A stretch of DNA of 64,000 nucleotides. It comes from UBA11740 sp035635855 (GTDB lineage Bacteria; Acidobacteriota; Blastocatellia; Pyrinomonadales; Pyrinomonadaceae). The translations under genes were made by a program, and so were the position numbers. The stretch is from assembly GCA_035635855.1 (NCBI GenBank), contig DASQAF010000009.1, positions 124,001 to 188,000 of the forward strand. The letters are read 5' to 3'. The first letter of the stretch is position 1. Every line of letters starts with the position of its first letter. The notes below the pieces were generated by a model. It was not told the DNA's origin. It saw nothing but the letters and a program-made list of their open reading frames with translations, and made no database searches. Positions 40,885-49,930 of this stretch are shown piece after piece.

Positions 40885-42954
40885 ATGATCCGCAACTGCT
40901 TTTCCGACAATTCAACCGGGGCCAAAAAAGAAACTTTCGGTCGGCGACCCGTTGTCTTGAGCAAAATTCTGCGATTGCTCAGCGTTTTAGTAATCGTGTT
41001 TCTGGCTGGAATCTTTTTCTCGTTCGACGCCGCGATCCTGCCAACCGGATTTACCGAAACGATGATCGCCAACGGTCTGTCCAGTCCGACGGCCATGGAC
41101 TTTGCGCCTGACGGCCGTTTGTTTGTTTGTCTTCAGGGCGGGCAGTTACGTGTGATTAAGAACGGCAGCTTGCTGGCAACTCCATTCGTTACCTTGACCG
41201 TGGACTCGGCCGGCGAGCGCGGATTGCTCGGGGTCACTTTCGATCCGAACTTCTCGGCGAATAATTTTGTATATGTCTATTACACGGTTCCCGGATCGCC
41301 GGCGCACAATCGCGTGAGTCGCTTCACGGCCAGCGGCGACGTCGCCACGCCTGGCAGCGAATTTGTGCTTCTCAACCTCAATGATCTCAGCAGCGCGGGC
41401 AATCACAATGGCGGGGCGATCCATTTCGGGCCTGACGGCAAGCTTTACATTGCCGTGGGAGAGAACGCCAACGGATCAAACTCGCAGACACTCTCAAACC
41501 TATTAGGGAAAATGTTGCGCATAAATTCCGACGGCACGATTCCGACAGACAATCCATTCTTCAACACCGCCACTGGAGTCAATCGAGCGATTTGGGCGTT
41601 GGGTTTGCGCAATCCATTCACGTTCGCGTTTAAGCCCGGCACCACGCGCATGTTCATCAACGACGTGGGCCAAAGCACCTGGGAAGAAATCAATGACGGT
41701 ATTGCGGGATCGAATTACGGCTGGCCGACCACGGAAGGTCCAACTTCGGATCCGAATTTCCGTAGCCCGATCTTTTGGTATGGCCACGGTTCTCTGAGTA
41801 CGGAAGGCTGCGCAATCACGGGCGGCGCTTTTTACAATCCCACCACGGTCCAATTTCCATCCAGTTACGTCGGCAAATACTTTTTTGCTGATTACTGTAA
41901 CAGTTGGATTCGCGTTTTTGATCCATCGAATAACACGGCAGCCGGTTTCGCGTCGTCTGCCTCGAACCCGGTCGATCTTAAGGTCACGAACGATGGCAGC
42001 CTTTACTATCTCTCGATCGGCCTGGCGTCCGTATTCCGAATTCAGTTCGGCGGCGGCGGCACCTCGCCCGGCATCACCACGCAACCATCGAATCAAACAG
42101 TGACGCAGGGGCAGCCGGCAACCTTTATTGTCGCCGCCAGCGGCAGTGCGCCACTCAGTTATCAATGGCAGCGAAACATGGTCGACATCTCCGGCGCGAC
42201 TTCGTCGAGCTACACCCTCTCTTCCACGACCCTGGCCGACAATGGCGCAAAGTTTCGCTGCGTGGTATCGAACAGCTTCGGAAACGCGACGAGCAATGAA
42301 GCGACGCTGACCGCCACGGCACCACCGAGCATTACGGCCCATCCATCAAATCAAACCGTGACTGTGGGCCAGGATGCGACCTTCAGCGTCAGCGCCATCG
42401 GCAGCACTCCACTCAGCTATCAATGGCAAAGAAACATGGTCGACATCTCCGGCGCGACTTCGTCGAGCTACACCTTCTCTTCCACTACCCTGGCCGACAA
42501 TGGCGCAAAGTTTCGTTGCGTGGTATCGAATGCTTTTGGTACCGCGACAAGCAACGAGGCCACCTTAACAGTCCAACCTCCACCGCCGATGCTTGTCACC
42601 GAACAGAACACCGACGTCGCCATCGCTTTCGATTCGGTTAACATGCTTCGCGATCCTTTTCCCCTCACTAACACACTTAACTTCAGTTCAGACAACAGAA
42701 CACGGGTGATGTTGTTCGCGCTCAATCTCGACCTGCTCCCCGGTGAAGACAACACCGCCGTAACGGCGCAGGCCGAGGATAGTCTGCTTAACGCCTATCC
42801 ACTTACGGTTGAATTCGTCGGCAAGGTTCCGGCTTATGGGTGGCTGACGGAAGTGGTGGTCAAACTTCCGGACAACTTGCCAACCGGGGACGTGATGGTA
42901 AGCATCACCTGGCACGCCCGCACCAGCAACAAGGCGAGGTTTAAGATTAAGTGA
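40885..42954 (+). CDS. Secreted PQQ-type sugar dehydrogenase with two Ig-like repeats
   Basis: A 689-residue exported protein with a membrane/signal helix (LLSVLVIVFLAGIFFSFDAA) followed by a six-bladed soluble glucose/sorbosone dehydrogenase propeller (residues about 50-390). Its signatures are SSPTAMDFAPDGRLFV, GERGLLGVTFDP, NHNGGAIHFGPDGKLY and ALGLRNPFTFAF. Two Ig-like domains of 86 residues follow (QPSNQTVTQGQPATF.. and HPSNQTVTVGQDATF..) and then a beta-rich C-terminal domain. It probably oxidises an aldose outside the inner membrane; PQQ residues are plausible but unverified. GGGGAG lies six bases before ATG 40885. Confidence 0.88.
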   Translation: MIRNCFSDNSTGAKKETFGRRPVVLSKILRLLSVLVIVFLAGIFFSFDAAILPTGFTETMIANGLSSPTAMDFAPDGRLFVCLQGGQLRVIKNGSLLATPFVTLTVDSAGERGLLGVTFDPNFSANNFVYVYYTVPGSPAHNRVSRFTASGDVATPGSEFVLLNLNDLSSAGNHNGGAIHFGPDGKLYIAVGENANGSNSQTLSNLLGKMLRINSDGTIPTDNPFFNTATGVNRAIWALGLRNPFTFAFKPGTTRMFINDVGQSTWEEINDGIAGSNYGWPTTEGPTSDPNFRSPIFWYGHGSLSTEGCAITGGAFYNPTTVQFPSSYVGKYFFADYCNSWIRVFDPSNNTAAGFASSASNPVDLKVTNDGSLYYLSIGLASVFRIQFGGGGTSPGITTQPSNQTVTQGQPATFIVAASGSAPLSYQWQRNMVDISGATSSSYTLSSTTLADNGAKFRCVVSNSFGNATSNEATLTATAPPSITAHPSNQTVTVGQDATFSVSAIGSTPLSYQWQRNMVDISGATSSSYTFSSTTLADNGAKFRCVVSNAFGTATSNEATLTVQPPPPMLVTEQNTDVAIAFDSVNMLRDPFPLTNTLNFSSDNRTRVMLFALNLDLLPGEDNTAVTAQAEDSLLNAYPLTVEFVGKVPAYGWLTEVVVKLPDNLPTGDVMVSITWHARTSNKARFKIK
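42079..42590 (+). repeat. In-gene tandem duplication encoding Ig-like domains
   Basis: Two units 258 bp apart are almost identical over long stretches, for example GACATCTCCGGCGCGACTTC and CTGGCCGACAATGGCGCAAA in both. Near-identity at the DNA level, not only in protein, indicates a recent duplication or gene conversion. Confidence 0.88.
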
Positions 42955-43007
42955 ACTCGGATGAGGTTAAAGATGAAGGCTGATTTTTTAGAATCGCGCT
43001 ATCGCAA

Positions 43008-44885
43008 TCACGGCGCATTCTTATTCGCAGCCGGCTTATTCGCAGACTGTTCGAGATTACGTAACAGCGCCTGCGCAATCAGCAACCGCGCCATAATTTT
43101 CAACTCATTTCGTTGAAACCGATCGGCAGTCGCCTTTGTGCGATTGAAATCGGCATTGGCCATCGCGACTACGCCCTGGCCATATTTGAAAATCGCAAAA
43201 TCGAGCGAAATCACGCCCGGTTGTTGCATTATGATTTCGCCATTCTTCACCGCCCCGCTTCTTATCACACGATCCAGGAGCAGAAGCCTGGAAATATCAT
43301 CGTTCGCGCGATCGATTATTGGTTCAATGATCGCGAAAGCCTTGGCTGGATCGATCAGCGAATAGGCCAGCAGCACCGCCATTAAGGCGTTTGATTGGGT
43401 CTGGCTGGCAAAATCCACCTTGACCAAGCCCAACGCGTCGTTAGCCATTCTCGCCGCTTCCTCATGTTCGCCCTTCTTCTCGAGCGCCATCGCCATTGCG
43501 GCCATCGCCTCGGCACGTTGTTCCTTCGCCCCGATCAATGGCAGCAGCCTTTGCAGTTCTTCAATATCACCTCGATTCACGGCCCAGCCGAGCTGGTTTG
43601 TGTCCAGCAATTTGGTCAGGCTCTTGCGCTGCGCCTCGTCCTCGACGTTACTTTTGATAAAGTCGCGAAGGGCATCGGCCTTGTTATTCAAGATCGCCTT
43701 GGTGACTGCCGCCTGATAAAGTTCGCGACGCACTTCCTCGCCGGCTTTGGCGGCTGCTTTCACCAGATCTTCGGGCGTGCCCTTGTCAACGAGCGAATTG
43801 TAATCGTGCCACTCTCGCTGTTCCTTTGTCTGTGTAAGGCGGATTTCGGCCACCTTCGCGCTTATTTTTGCGACGCGGTCGGGAGCGAATTGCTCGACTT
43901 CCGGCATGACTTCCGACAGGCCCATCGAGAGATTTCCATTAGCCGATAAGCTCAGCGCTGCGTTGACCAGCAGTTCCACTAACTCGCGTTTCTGGTCATC
44001 AGTCAGCTGGAGTTGATATGCGCTCGTGAGCGTTGGGTTGCCAGCCGGAACGTCGCGTGGAGTTCGAGACAGCGTCAAGAGTTCTATACTCGTCTGCCAG
44101 GCAACAGCGTCGGTGGCCACATTCAAAGTTTGGAGTTTGTCGACCAGATCAGCGGCAAATTCCGACGCGGTTTCGGGGCTTTGCCGATTTAGCTCAAACA
44201 GGACGCCCAACAGTTGAAAGGTAACGCCTTTTGCCAGGCTCGCGCGCGCGATTTGCAAGGCTTGTTTCGGATCGCGGGCGGCGGCCACGTTGGCTATTTC
44301 CTGTTCCAGGTCGCGCTCGTCCGGCAAACGATAATTGACGTTCGCGGAATCGGGCGGACGCAGGCGCGTGGCGTGCAACATCTCCAACGCCATCTGCGGA
44401 TCCCTTTGCGCCACCCTCCGGAAGAAATCCCGGCGCAGTCCAAACATCGCGTAGTATTGCTTCAGAGTCTGCGCTTGATCGCTCACCGCGCGCTTCGACG
44501 TTCCTTCTTGGGTCGCTGAATCTTTTGTTGTTGCATCCCGCGTCGTTGAGTCATCAAGAGCCGGTTCGTTGGGCAGACCGAGATTATTGAACGCTTCCCA
44601 GTACAGATTTCGCGCGCGCTTTTCGTCGCGCGGCCACACGAGCTCCGCCGCAGATGCCAGCACAAACGAGCGATTCTCAGGCAATTTCAGACCCCACGCT
44701 GCCGCGACGATCTCGTCCACCAGCCCTAATGTCTTGCGTTCCAGTTCCTTCCTTCGTTCGAGTTCTTTCTGCGCCTTTTCTTTCTCGTCAATCTGCGCCG
44801 CAACATACGACGGAGCTAGCAGAGCGAGGCAAAACAAAAGCAGAAACAGGATTGAAAAACCGGAATGTGGGAATTTAATTCTCAT
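43008..44885 (-). CDS. Exported helical-repeat protein
   Basis: A 625-residue protein with a signal peptide (FSILFLLLFCLALLAPSYVAAQ), a charged coiled-coil start (EKEKAQKELERRKELERK) and then all-helical sequence with TPR/HEAT-like periodicity (AMAAMAMALEKKGEHEEAARMANDAL). A Thr/Asp-rich low-complexity insert (about 110-135) has repeated TTRDATTKDSATQ. Function is unknown; similar proteins occur in Acidobacteriota. ATG at 44885 is chosen because it starts the signal peptide. It is divergent from the amidohydrolase gene. Confidence 0.75.
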   Translation of the reverse strand: MRIKFPHSGFSILFLLLFCLALLAPSYVAAQIDEKEKAQKELERRKELERKTLGLVDEIVAAAWGLKLPENRSFVLASAAELVWPRDEKRARNLYWEAFNNLGLPNEPALDDSTTRDATTKDSATQEGTSKRAVSDQAQTLKQYYAMFGLRRDFFRRVAQRDPQMALEMLHATRLRPPDSANVNYRLPDERDLEQEIANVAAARDPKQALQIARASLAKGVTFQLLGVLFELNRQSPETASEFAADLVDKLQTLNVATDAVAWQTSIELLTLSRTPRDVPAGNPTLTSAYQLQLTDDQKRELVELLVNAALSLSANGNLSMGLSEVMPEVEQFAPDRVAKISAKVAEIRLTQTKEQREWHDYNSLVDKGTPEDLVKAAAKAGEEVRRELYQAAVTKAILNNKADALRDFIKSNVEDEAQRKSLTKLLDTNQLGWAVNRGDIEELQRLLPLIGAKEQRAEAMAAMAMALEKKGEHEEAARMANDALGLVKVDFASQTQSNALMAVLLAYSLIDPAKAFAIIEPIIDRANDDISRLLLLDRVIRSGAVKNGEIIMQQPGVISLDFAIFKYGQGVVAMANADFNRTKATADRFQRNELKIMARLLIAQALLRNLEQSANKPAANKNAP

Positions 44886-45044
44886 CGTGATAACTCTTAA
44901 CACGCCGACAGGAGACTTTGGTTGCGACAAAGATACTGCCAGAGACTACGGATGAGCAACACTGGCGCGAAAACAGAATCTAAACTAGAATGCGGCCCGC
45001 CGTTCTTCGGTCTATCAACCAAACCAACCCGAGGTAGCCTTGAA

Positions 45045-46397
45045 ATGAGAAGTTACAAGCTGTTCCTTTTCGCCCTGATCTTGATCTCTAGCCTATGCGT
45101 TTCCGTGCTGCCGCAGAATCCTGCGCCCATCGGAATCAAGCCTGAGCCGCAGGAAAGCAAAGGCGTTGTTGTGTTGAAGGCCGCGCGCTTGATTGACGGT
45201 ACCGGCGCCGCGCCGATCGCTAACGCCGTTGTGATCGTCACCAACGACAAAATCACCTCTGTCGGTGACAGCAGATCGGTGCGCATTCCCTCAGGCGCAA
45301 AGGTCATCGATCTCGGGGAAGTAACCCTGCTCCCCGGTTTCATTGACGCGCACACGCATCTCATCGGGCGCGTACTGGGCGATCCTGAAGGCGACATGGC
45401 CCCGGTTCGCGACTACGACTCGTTCGCCGCGATCCTCGGCGTGCTGCACGCCCGCGACACTTTGATGGCCGGGTTTACCAGCGTGCGCAACGTCGGCGCG
45501 TCGGGACGCTTTGACGATATGGCTCTGCGCAAAGCCATCAATGAAGGCTGGACGCCCGGGCCGCGCATGGAAACTGCGGGTCACGCGATTGGAATCACCG
45601 GTGGTCACTGTGACCAAAACGGATTCAGGCCTGGCGTTATGCAACTTGGTCCCATCGACGGAGTTGCTAATGGCCCGGAAGAGATTCGCGCCGCCGTGCG
45701 TTATCAAATCAAATATGGCGCCGACGTGATCAAGACCTGCGCGACCGGCGGCGTGTTGTCGGAGGGCGACGCGGTCGGCGCCACTCAATACAGCTTTGAA
45801 GAGTTGAGGGTGCTGGTTGAGGAATCTAATAAACTTGACCGCAAAGTTGCCGCGCATGCCCACGGCCTTGAAGGAATCAAATTGGCTGTGCGCGCCGGTG
45901 TTTCTTCAATCGAGCATGGATCGTTTCTGGATGAAGAAGCTGCGCAGATGATGGTCGCGCGTGGCACGTTCCTGGTGCCGACGTTAATGGCGGGTGAAGC
46001 GGTTGAGCGGGCCGCAAAGAACGGAATCCTGAAAGGTCTGCGCGCTGAAAAGGCTTTCGCCGCAGCCGCGGCCATGCGTCGCGGGATCAAGATCGCCGTC
46101 GCCAACAAAGTTCAGATTGCTCTGGGAACCGACGCCGGCGTGATTCCGCACGGCACGAACGCACGCGAATTCGTGCTGATGGTCGAATGGGGCGGTATGA
46201 GTCCTATGGATTCAATCATCGCCGGCACCATGAATGGCGCGAAGCTTTTGGGTTGGGACAAGAACCTCGGGTCACTAACACCCGGTAAGTGGGCCGACAT
46301 CGTCGCCGTCAGTGGCGATCCTCTCAGAGACATCCATGCGATGGAAAAGGTCGTGTTCGTGATGAAGAATGGCGTGGTTTATCGGCAGAGTCGATGA
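45045..46397 (+). CDS. Secreted amidohydrolase, paralogue of the 13-kb gene
   Basis: A 450-residue protein with a signal peptide (YKLFLFALILISSLCVSVLPQ). Metal-binding motifs are HTH in FIDAHTHLIG, Lys in GADVIKTCATGG, VAAHAHGL, SIEHGSFLD and Asp in ALGTDAGVIPHG. It belongs to the same imidazolonepropionase/prolidase-like group as the gene at 13063-14325. Xaa-Pro dipeptide or cyclic amide hydrolysis is likely but not specific. ATG 45045, with GAGG upstream, gives the proper signal peptide; the long upstream in-frame extension is discarded. Confidence 0.9.
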   Translation: MRSYKLFLFALILISSLCVSVLPQNPAPIGIKPEPQESKGVVVLKAARLIDGTGAAPIANAVVIVTNDKITSVGDSRSVRIPSGAKVIDLGEVTLLPGFIDAHTHLIGRVLGDPEGDMAPVRDYDSFAAILGVLHARDTLMAGFTSVRNVGASGRFDDMALRKAINEGWTPGPRMETAGHAIGITGGHCDQNGFRPGVMQLGPIDGVANGPEEIRAAVRYQIKYGADVIKTCATGGVLSEGDAVGATQYSFEELRVLVEESNKLDRKVAAHAHGLEGIKLAVRAGVSSIEHGSFLDEEAAQMMVARGTFLVPTLMAGEAVERAAKNGILKGLRAEKAFAAAAAMRRGIKIAVANKVQIALGTDAGVIPHGTNAREFVLMVEWGGMSPMDSIIAGTMNGAKLLGWDKNLGSLTPGKWADIVAVSGDPLRDIHAMEKVVFVMKNGVVYRQSR

Positions 46398-46771
46398 GGT
46401 TAGTTGAAAGGCCTCTCGCGGCGCATCATGCCGATTCGAGTTCTTTCAGTGCCGCTGGATGAGGAGTTGACTGCGGGTTGAAATCATTCAACAAGCCTGC
46501 GCAGCAGGCGGCAGCATAAAGCCTGGGGTGAGCGAAGCGAGCCCCAGGACACGAGTCCAAGCTAATAACGAGCCCGCGGAGCGGGCGACAGAGGTTTCAT
46601 CTCGGCTTCTTCTGTCGCCCGCTTCGCGGGCTCTGGGTCTTTTTAGGGATGTGATCCCCGGGTTACGCTCGCTGTGCTCGCTCGCCCGGGGCTAAACTCT
46701 GCCGCCGCTCCGCGGCTCGTTGGCCACGAAGTCCCGCTTGAGTCTTAGTAAGTAATTCGCATAATCGAGAC
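46398..46771. repeat. Gene-free stretch with a large REP-like palindrome cluster
   Basis: A nearly perfect 23-bp inverted repeat (46570-46592 and 46611-46633, GAGCCCGCGGAGCGGGCGAC..) forms a strong hairpin followed by TTTTT. On either side lie CCTGCGCAGCAGG with CCTGGGGTGAGCGAAGCGAG (about 46494-46550) and CCCCGGGTTACGCTCGCTGT up to GGGGCTAAACTCTG (about 46658-46700). These blocks match the flanks of the IS200-like gene at 33815, so this is a non-autonomous copy of that family. No coding sequence is seen. Confidence 0.88.
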
Positions 46772-47884
46772 ATGCGACTATCTAAAAGTAAACAACGAAA
46801 CCGTCTGGTCTCGCTCGCTCGACCGCTGCTAACTCTGTTCGTCGTCTGCCCGATCGCAGCCGCGGTTACCCGGTCGCTACCGCTCCCGGTACTGACCTCA
46901 TTGAACAAATCTCAATCAACCGCGCTCGCGCAGACTAAGCCCTCGCCTGCTCCGGCACGCTGGCGGGGATTAATCGGAGAGTACGGTCCGGACGACGACA
47001 TCCTGATCATTCTCGAAAAGGACGGAAAGCTCTGTGCCTTGTTTAAGCGAGCCGAACTCGAGCCGCTAGACGAAGTCTCAAGAAACGTTTTTAAGTTTCC
47101 GGTCCCAGGCCCGCACGCACAACAGACTGTCATCTTCACGCGTGATGGGAGTGGGAGCGCGACCCAGTTGGCGGTTGACAGTGTGGTACTCAAACGCCGG
47201 CAGGTAGGACCGGAAGCAGGCGCCAATCAGCTCCGCGTCAAACCGTTGCGCCCGGTTCCGGAGTTGATGAAGGAAGCTCGCGCCGCTGCTCCGCCGAAAG
47301 AGAACGGAGAGTTTCTGAAACTCGATCTGGTCGAACTGACAAAGCTCGACCCGACCATCAAACTCGAAATCCGCTACGCGACCAACAACAACTTTCTCGG
47401 CACGGTTTTCTATTCCGAAGCCCGCGCTTTCATGCAGCGTCCCGCCGCTGAAGCCGTAGTCCGCGTCAACCGCAAGTTGAGACAGCAGGGTTACGGCTTA
47501 CTCGTCCATGATGCCTATCGTCCCTGGTACGTCACCAAAGTTTTCTGGGATGCCACGCCTGACGACAAGAAGGTTTTCGTCGCCGATCCTTCCAAGGGTT
47601 CGCGGCACAACCGCGGTTGCGCCGTTGACCTGACGCTTTATGACCTGAAGACGAAAAAGCCGGTGGAAATGGTCAGCACGTATGACGAGACCACTGCTCG
47701 AGCTTATCCCGATTATCCGGGAAGCACCTCTCTGCAGCGATGGCACCGTAAGTTATTGCGCGAGGCGATGGAGTCGGAAGGGTTCACCGTATACGAAGCT
47801 GAGTGGTGGCATTTTGACTACAAGGATTGGCGGAAGTATCCGATCGGGAATGTGACCTTTGATCAGATTAGAGCAACCCGATAA
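46772..47884 (+). CDS. D-Ala-D-Ala dipeptidase (VanX/DdpX, M15D)
   Basis: A 370-residue zinc peptidase, likely exported. The VanX-type domain is C-terminal (about 180-365) with zinc ligands in SRHNRGCAVDLTL (His, Asp) and EAEWWHFDYKDW (Glu, His), plus VHDAYRPW. It would cleave D-Ala-D-Ala or related dipeptides in the envelope. The N-terminal 180 residues (WRGLIGEYGPDDDILIILEK..) are an added domain of unknown role. Residues about 33-45 (TRSLPLPVLTSLN) are read straight from a dispersed CGCTCCCGGTACTGACCTCA repeat, so the signal-peptide region has been altered by repeat insertion. No vanH/vanA partners are present. Confidence 0.88.
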   Translation: MRLSKSKQRNRLVSLARPLLTLFVVCPIAAAVTRSLPLPVLTSLNKSQSTALAQTKPSPAPARWRGLIGEYGPDDDILIILEKDGKLCALFKRAELEPLDEVSRNVFKFPVPGPHAQQTVIFTRDGSGSATQLAVDSVVLKRRQVGPEAGANQLRVKPLRPVPELMKEARAAAPPKENGEFLKLDLVELTKLDPTIKLEIRYATNNNFLGTVFYSEARAFMQRPAAEAVVRVNRKLRQQGYGLLVHDAYRPWYVTKVFWDATPDDKKVFVADPSKGSRHNRGCAVDLTLYDLKTKKPVEMVSTYDETTARAYPDYPGSTSLQRWHRKLLREAMESEGFTVYEAEWWHFDYKDWRKYPIGNVTFDQIRATR

Positions 47885-48056
47885 CAGCCTCAATCAGGAC
47901 CAGCCGGTGGGATTATCAAGCAAAACTCTAACGCAGAGGACGCGGAGGTTTTCGCAAAGGAACGCAGAGAAGAAACTTGTTTTCCGCATACCTCGGCGAT
48001 GCCTTCGCGTCCGCGTTCCAAAACTACGAAGCGGACTGCGATGTCCGCGCTCCTAT

Positions 48057-49010
48057 CTACATCTTTCCCGCTTTCCAAGTCGCCACGCGCTTTTCAAAGT
48101 TAGCCGTATCGACCTTGTCGGCTTTGCCTTTGGCGATGGCCACGTCAGCCGCCGCTAATGCTTCCTGTTTGCGCCCCGCGGCCCACAAGAGGTTTGCTTT
48201 CGCGGAAAGATTGCGAAACGTCTCTTTGACTTTGATCGATTGGTCAGCCCACTTCAGGGCCTCATCCCATTTGTCATCGTTCGCATAGGCACCCGCGACC
48301 TGTAACGGGATCGTTTCGTTGGTCGGATTTTCAGCGATCGCCTTATCGACCTTTCCGCGCCAAAGTGCTTCGACGTTGGGAACCTCGACCGTGAAAGGCA
48401 CGGCAACTTTCTCCCAGCGGATCACAACGGTCGCCGTGTTGGCGGTAACGACCGGAATGCTGTACTCCAGCCACTCCTGATTATCAGTGACCCATTGCGG
48501 TTTCGCCTTCACGCGCAGAGTGTCTTTAGCCGGATCATAGTTGAAGCTGCCCCATTGATTCGCCGTGCCGTTGAAGACGATTGTCCATTCATCTTTGTTG
48601 GGAATCGTGTGCAGGCTATAGCTGCCGCCCGGAAGTTTTTGACCGTTGATTAGCACATCGTCAGTGACGACAAACTGCGTCGCTTCATTTGCGCCCGCGC
48701 GCCACACATGACCATAGGGAACTATGGGATCGCCTTTCATTCGCGCGTTTTGATCATCCAGGGTCGCTTCACCCTTTGCTCGCGCCGCCATTGATGGCGG
48801 GGCATCTCCCCAAATAACGCGCCCTTTCACTCCGGGTCGGCTGTAAGTAATCGTGATGTCAGTGACGCCGACGGTTTGTGTCACGCTCGCCTTCTGGCTT
48901 GGCCGCGGCAGGCGAATCTGTGGTGGTTGTTGCGCGAACGCGTACGGCGCGGCGCAGGCGGCGATTAGAATCGCGAAAGTGAGAAAGGAAATTCTCTTAA
49001 GGGAAATCAT
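48057..49010 (-). CDS. Exported DUF2911 protein with TPR-like tail
   Basis: A 317-residue protein with a signal peptide (FLTFAILIAACAAPYAFAQ). DUF2911 spans about 35-205 (ITYSRPGVKGRVIWG, VPYGHVWRAGANEATQF, GSYSLHTIPN). The remaining part is helical (ALKWADQSIKVKETFRNLSAKANLLWAAG), TPR-like. Function unknown; frequent in Bacteroidetes and Acidobacteriota. A strong promoter lies at 49043-49070 and GAGGAG seven bases before the ATG. Downstream, about 47925-48050, lie two repeat fragments (ACGCAGAGGACGCGGAGG and GGACTGCGATGTCCGCGCTC). Confidence 0.87.
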   Translation of the reverse strand: MISLKRISFLTFAILIAACAAPYAFAQQPPQIRLPRPSQKASVTQTVGVTDITITYSRPGVKGRVIWGDAPPSMAARAKGEATLDDQNARMKGDPIVPYGHVWRAGANEATQFVVTDDVLINGQKLPGGSYSLHTIPNKDEWTIVFNGTANQWGSFNYDPAKDTLRVKAKPQWVTDNQEWLEYSIPVVTANTATVVIRWEKVAVPFTVEVPNVEALWRGKVDKAIAENPTNETIPLQVAGAYANDDKWDEALKWADQSIKVKETFRNLSAKANLLWAAGRKQEALAAADVAIAKGKADKVDTANFEKRVATWKAGKM

Positions 49011-49042
49011 CTCGGCACTCCTCTGTCTTGAAATTTTGGCGC

Positions 49043-49070
49043 ATTATAACGCGCCGCGGCTCTTCGGCAA
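49043..49070 (-). promoter_or_regulatory. Promoter of the DUF2911 gene
   Basis: Minus-strand TTGCCG (49070-49065) and a perfect TATAAT (49048-49043) are 16 bp apart, 33 bp before the ATG. The -10 lies in a GCGCGTTATAATGCGC near-palindrome, a possible operator. Confidence 0.7.
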
Positions 49071-49298
49071 GGAGTTGGGCGTCCACTGCGACAAGAATTT
49101 ACAACTTTTTACAATTCGCAGAGGACGCCCACCGTAGCTCACAATGATCTTGAGAAGACCAACAACTCGTTCTTCTGTTGATTGGTAAGCCTCGAAAGTT
49201 ATTGCTCACAAATCGCGATTCGCCGTCGTGACGCAGGATTGCATCCCGGGCCGGAGCCCGCCTGGTGTACTACGAATTCAAAAATGCAACGAAACGCC

Positions 49299-49577
49299 CT
49301 AGGGCATTCTTAGAAGCGCCAGTAGCGTTGCGAGGAATCCGGGGCTTGCGATGTCTCCGAGAGCTGTCGCACCTGGCCCGTGCGTTTCTCCCGAGGCGCT
49401 GGGCGGGGTTGGAATTTGTCCGGCCGGTCCCTGTGTGTCGCCTGGCGCAGGCGCTCCTGGAACGTGAACGTCCCCCGGGGCCGGCGCTCCTGGGCTCGCT
49501 ATGTCGCCGGCGAGCGCAGGCACGGTGAACACTGCGGCTAATAAGACTGCAAAGCAAAGTCGGCGGAAGTTTTTCAT
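49299..49577 (-). CDS. Small exported Pro/Gly/Ala-rich peptide
   Basis: A 92-residue protein with a strong ribosome-binding site (GGAGGAACTGCAATG) and a signal peptide (MKNFRRLCFAVLLAAVFTVPALAG). The mature part repeats the unit SPGAPAPGD / VPGAPAPGD and then GETHGPGATALGDIASPGF, ending in a hydrophobic FLATLLALLRMP. The final helix plus short basic end could anchor it. No family name is known to me. It probably acts at the cell surface or as a small structural peptide. Confidence 0.72.
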   Translation of the reverse strand: MKNFRRLCFAVLLAAVFTVPALAGDIASPGAPAPGDVHVPGAPAPGDTQGPAGQIPTPPSASGETHGPGATALGDIASPGFLATLLALLRMP

Positions 49578-49930
49578 TGCAGTTCCTCCAGGTTAGAGTC
49601 ATTTGATAGCGGATTTCTTGCTAGCCACGTCAACACAAGCGGGCGCTACGGTATTAGTGACTGGTTGGAATGTCAATAGAGTGAGACTGGCGCTATTGAC
49701 TTTTCTCGACCGCCGGCATATCGTCCAGCCGTTTTCGCTTAGGCTGAATCTCCCGAGCCTGCATCCTTGCACACTCGCAAGTCCAGCCTCAGAACACGGC
49801 GCCCTGCTAACTAAGCATCCTCGCTTTTGACTTGCCGGTTGGCAAAACCTTCACAGGCGTGAGGATGGCGCACTACCAGAAAACCACGGCGAAAGGCCTG
49901 GCTTTCTCCAAACCCCATAGGAGGAAAGTT
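49578..49930. other. Intergenic stretch with a structured 5' leader
   Basis: The gap separates the divergent small peptide gene and the CARDB protein gene. Near its right end (about 49838-49925) a string of potential stems occurs: TTGCC..GGCAA, CCTTCAC..GTGAGG and GGC.AAAGGCC, ending at the ribosome-binding site. It could be a regulatory leader, but I can match it to no riboswitch with confidence. The left two thirds hold nothing I recognise. Confidence 0.4.

Noticed and set aside
46772..47884. Vancomycin-resistance cluster
   Set aside because: The VanX-like peptidase has no vanH, vanA or vanRS neighbours and carries an extra N-terminal domain; ordinary D-Ala-D-Ala turnover is simpler.
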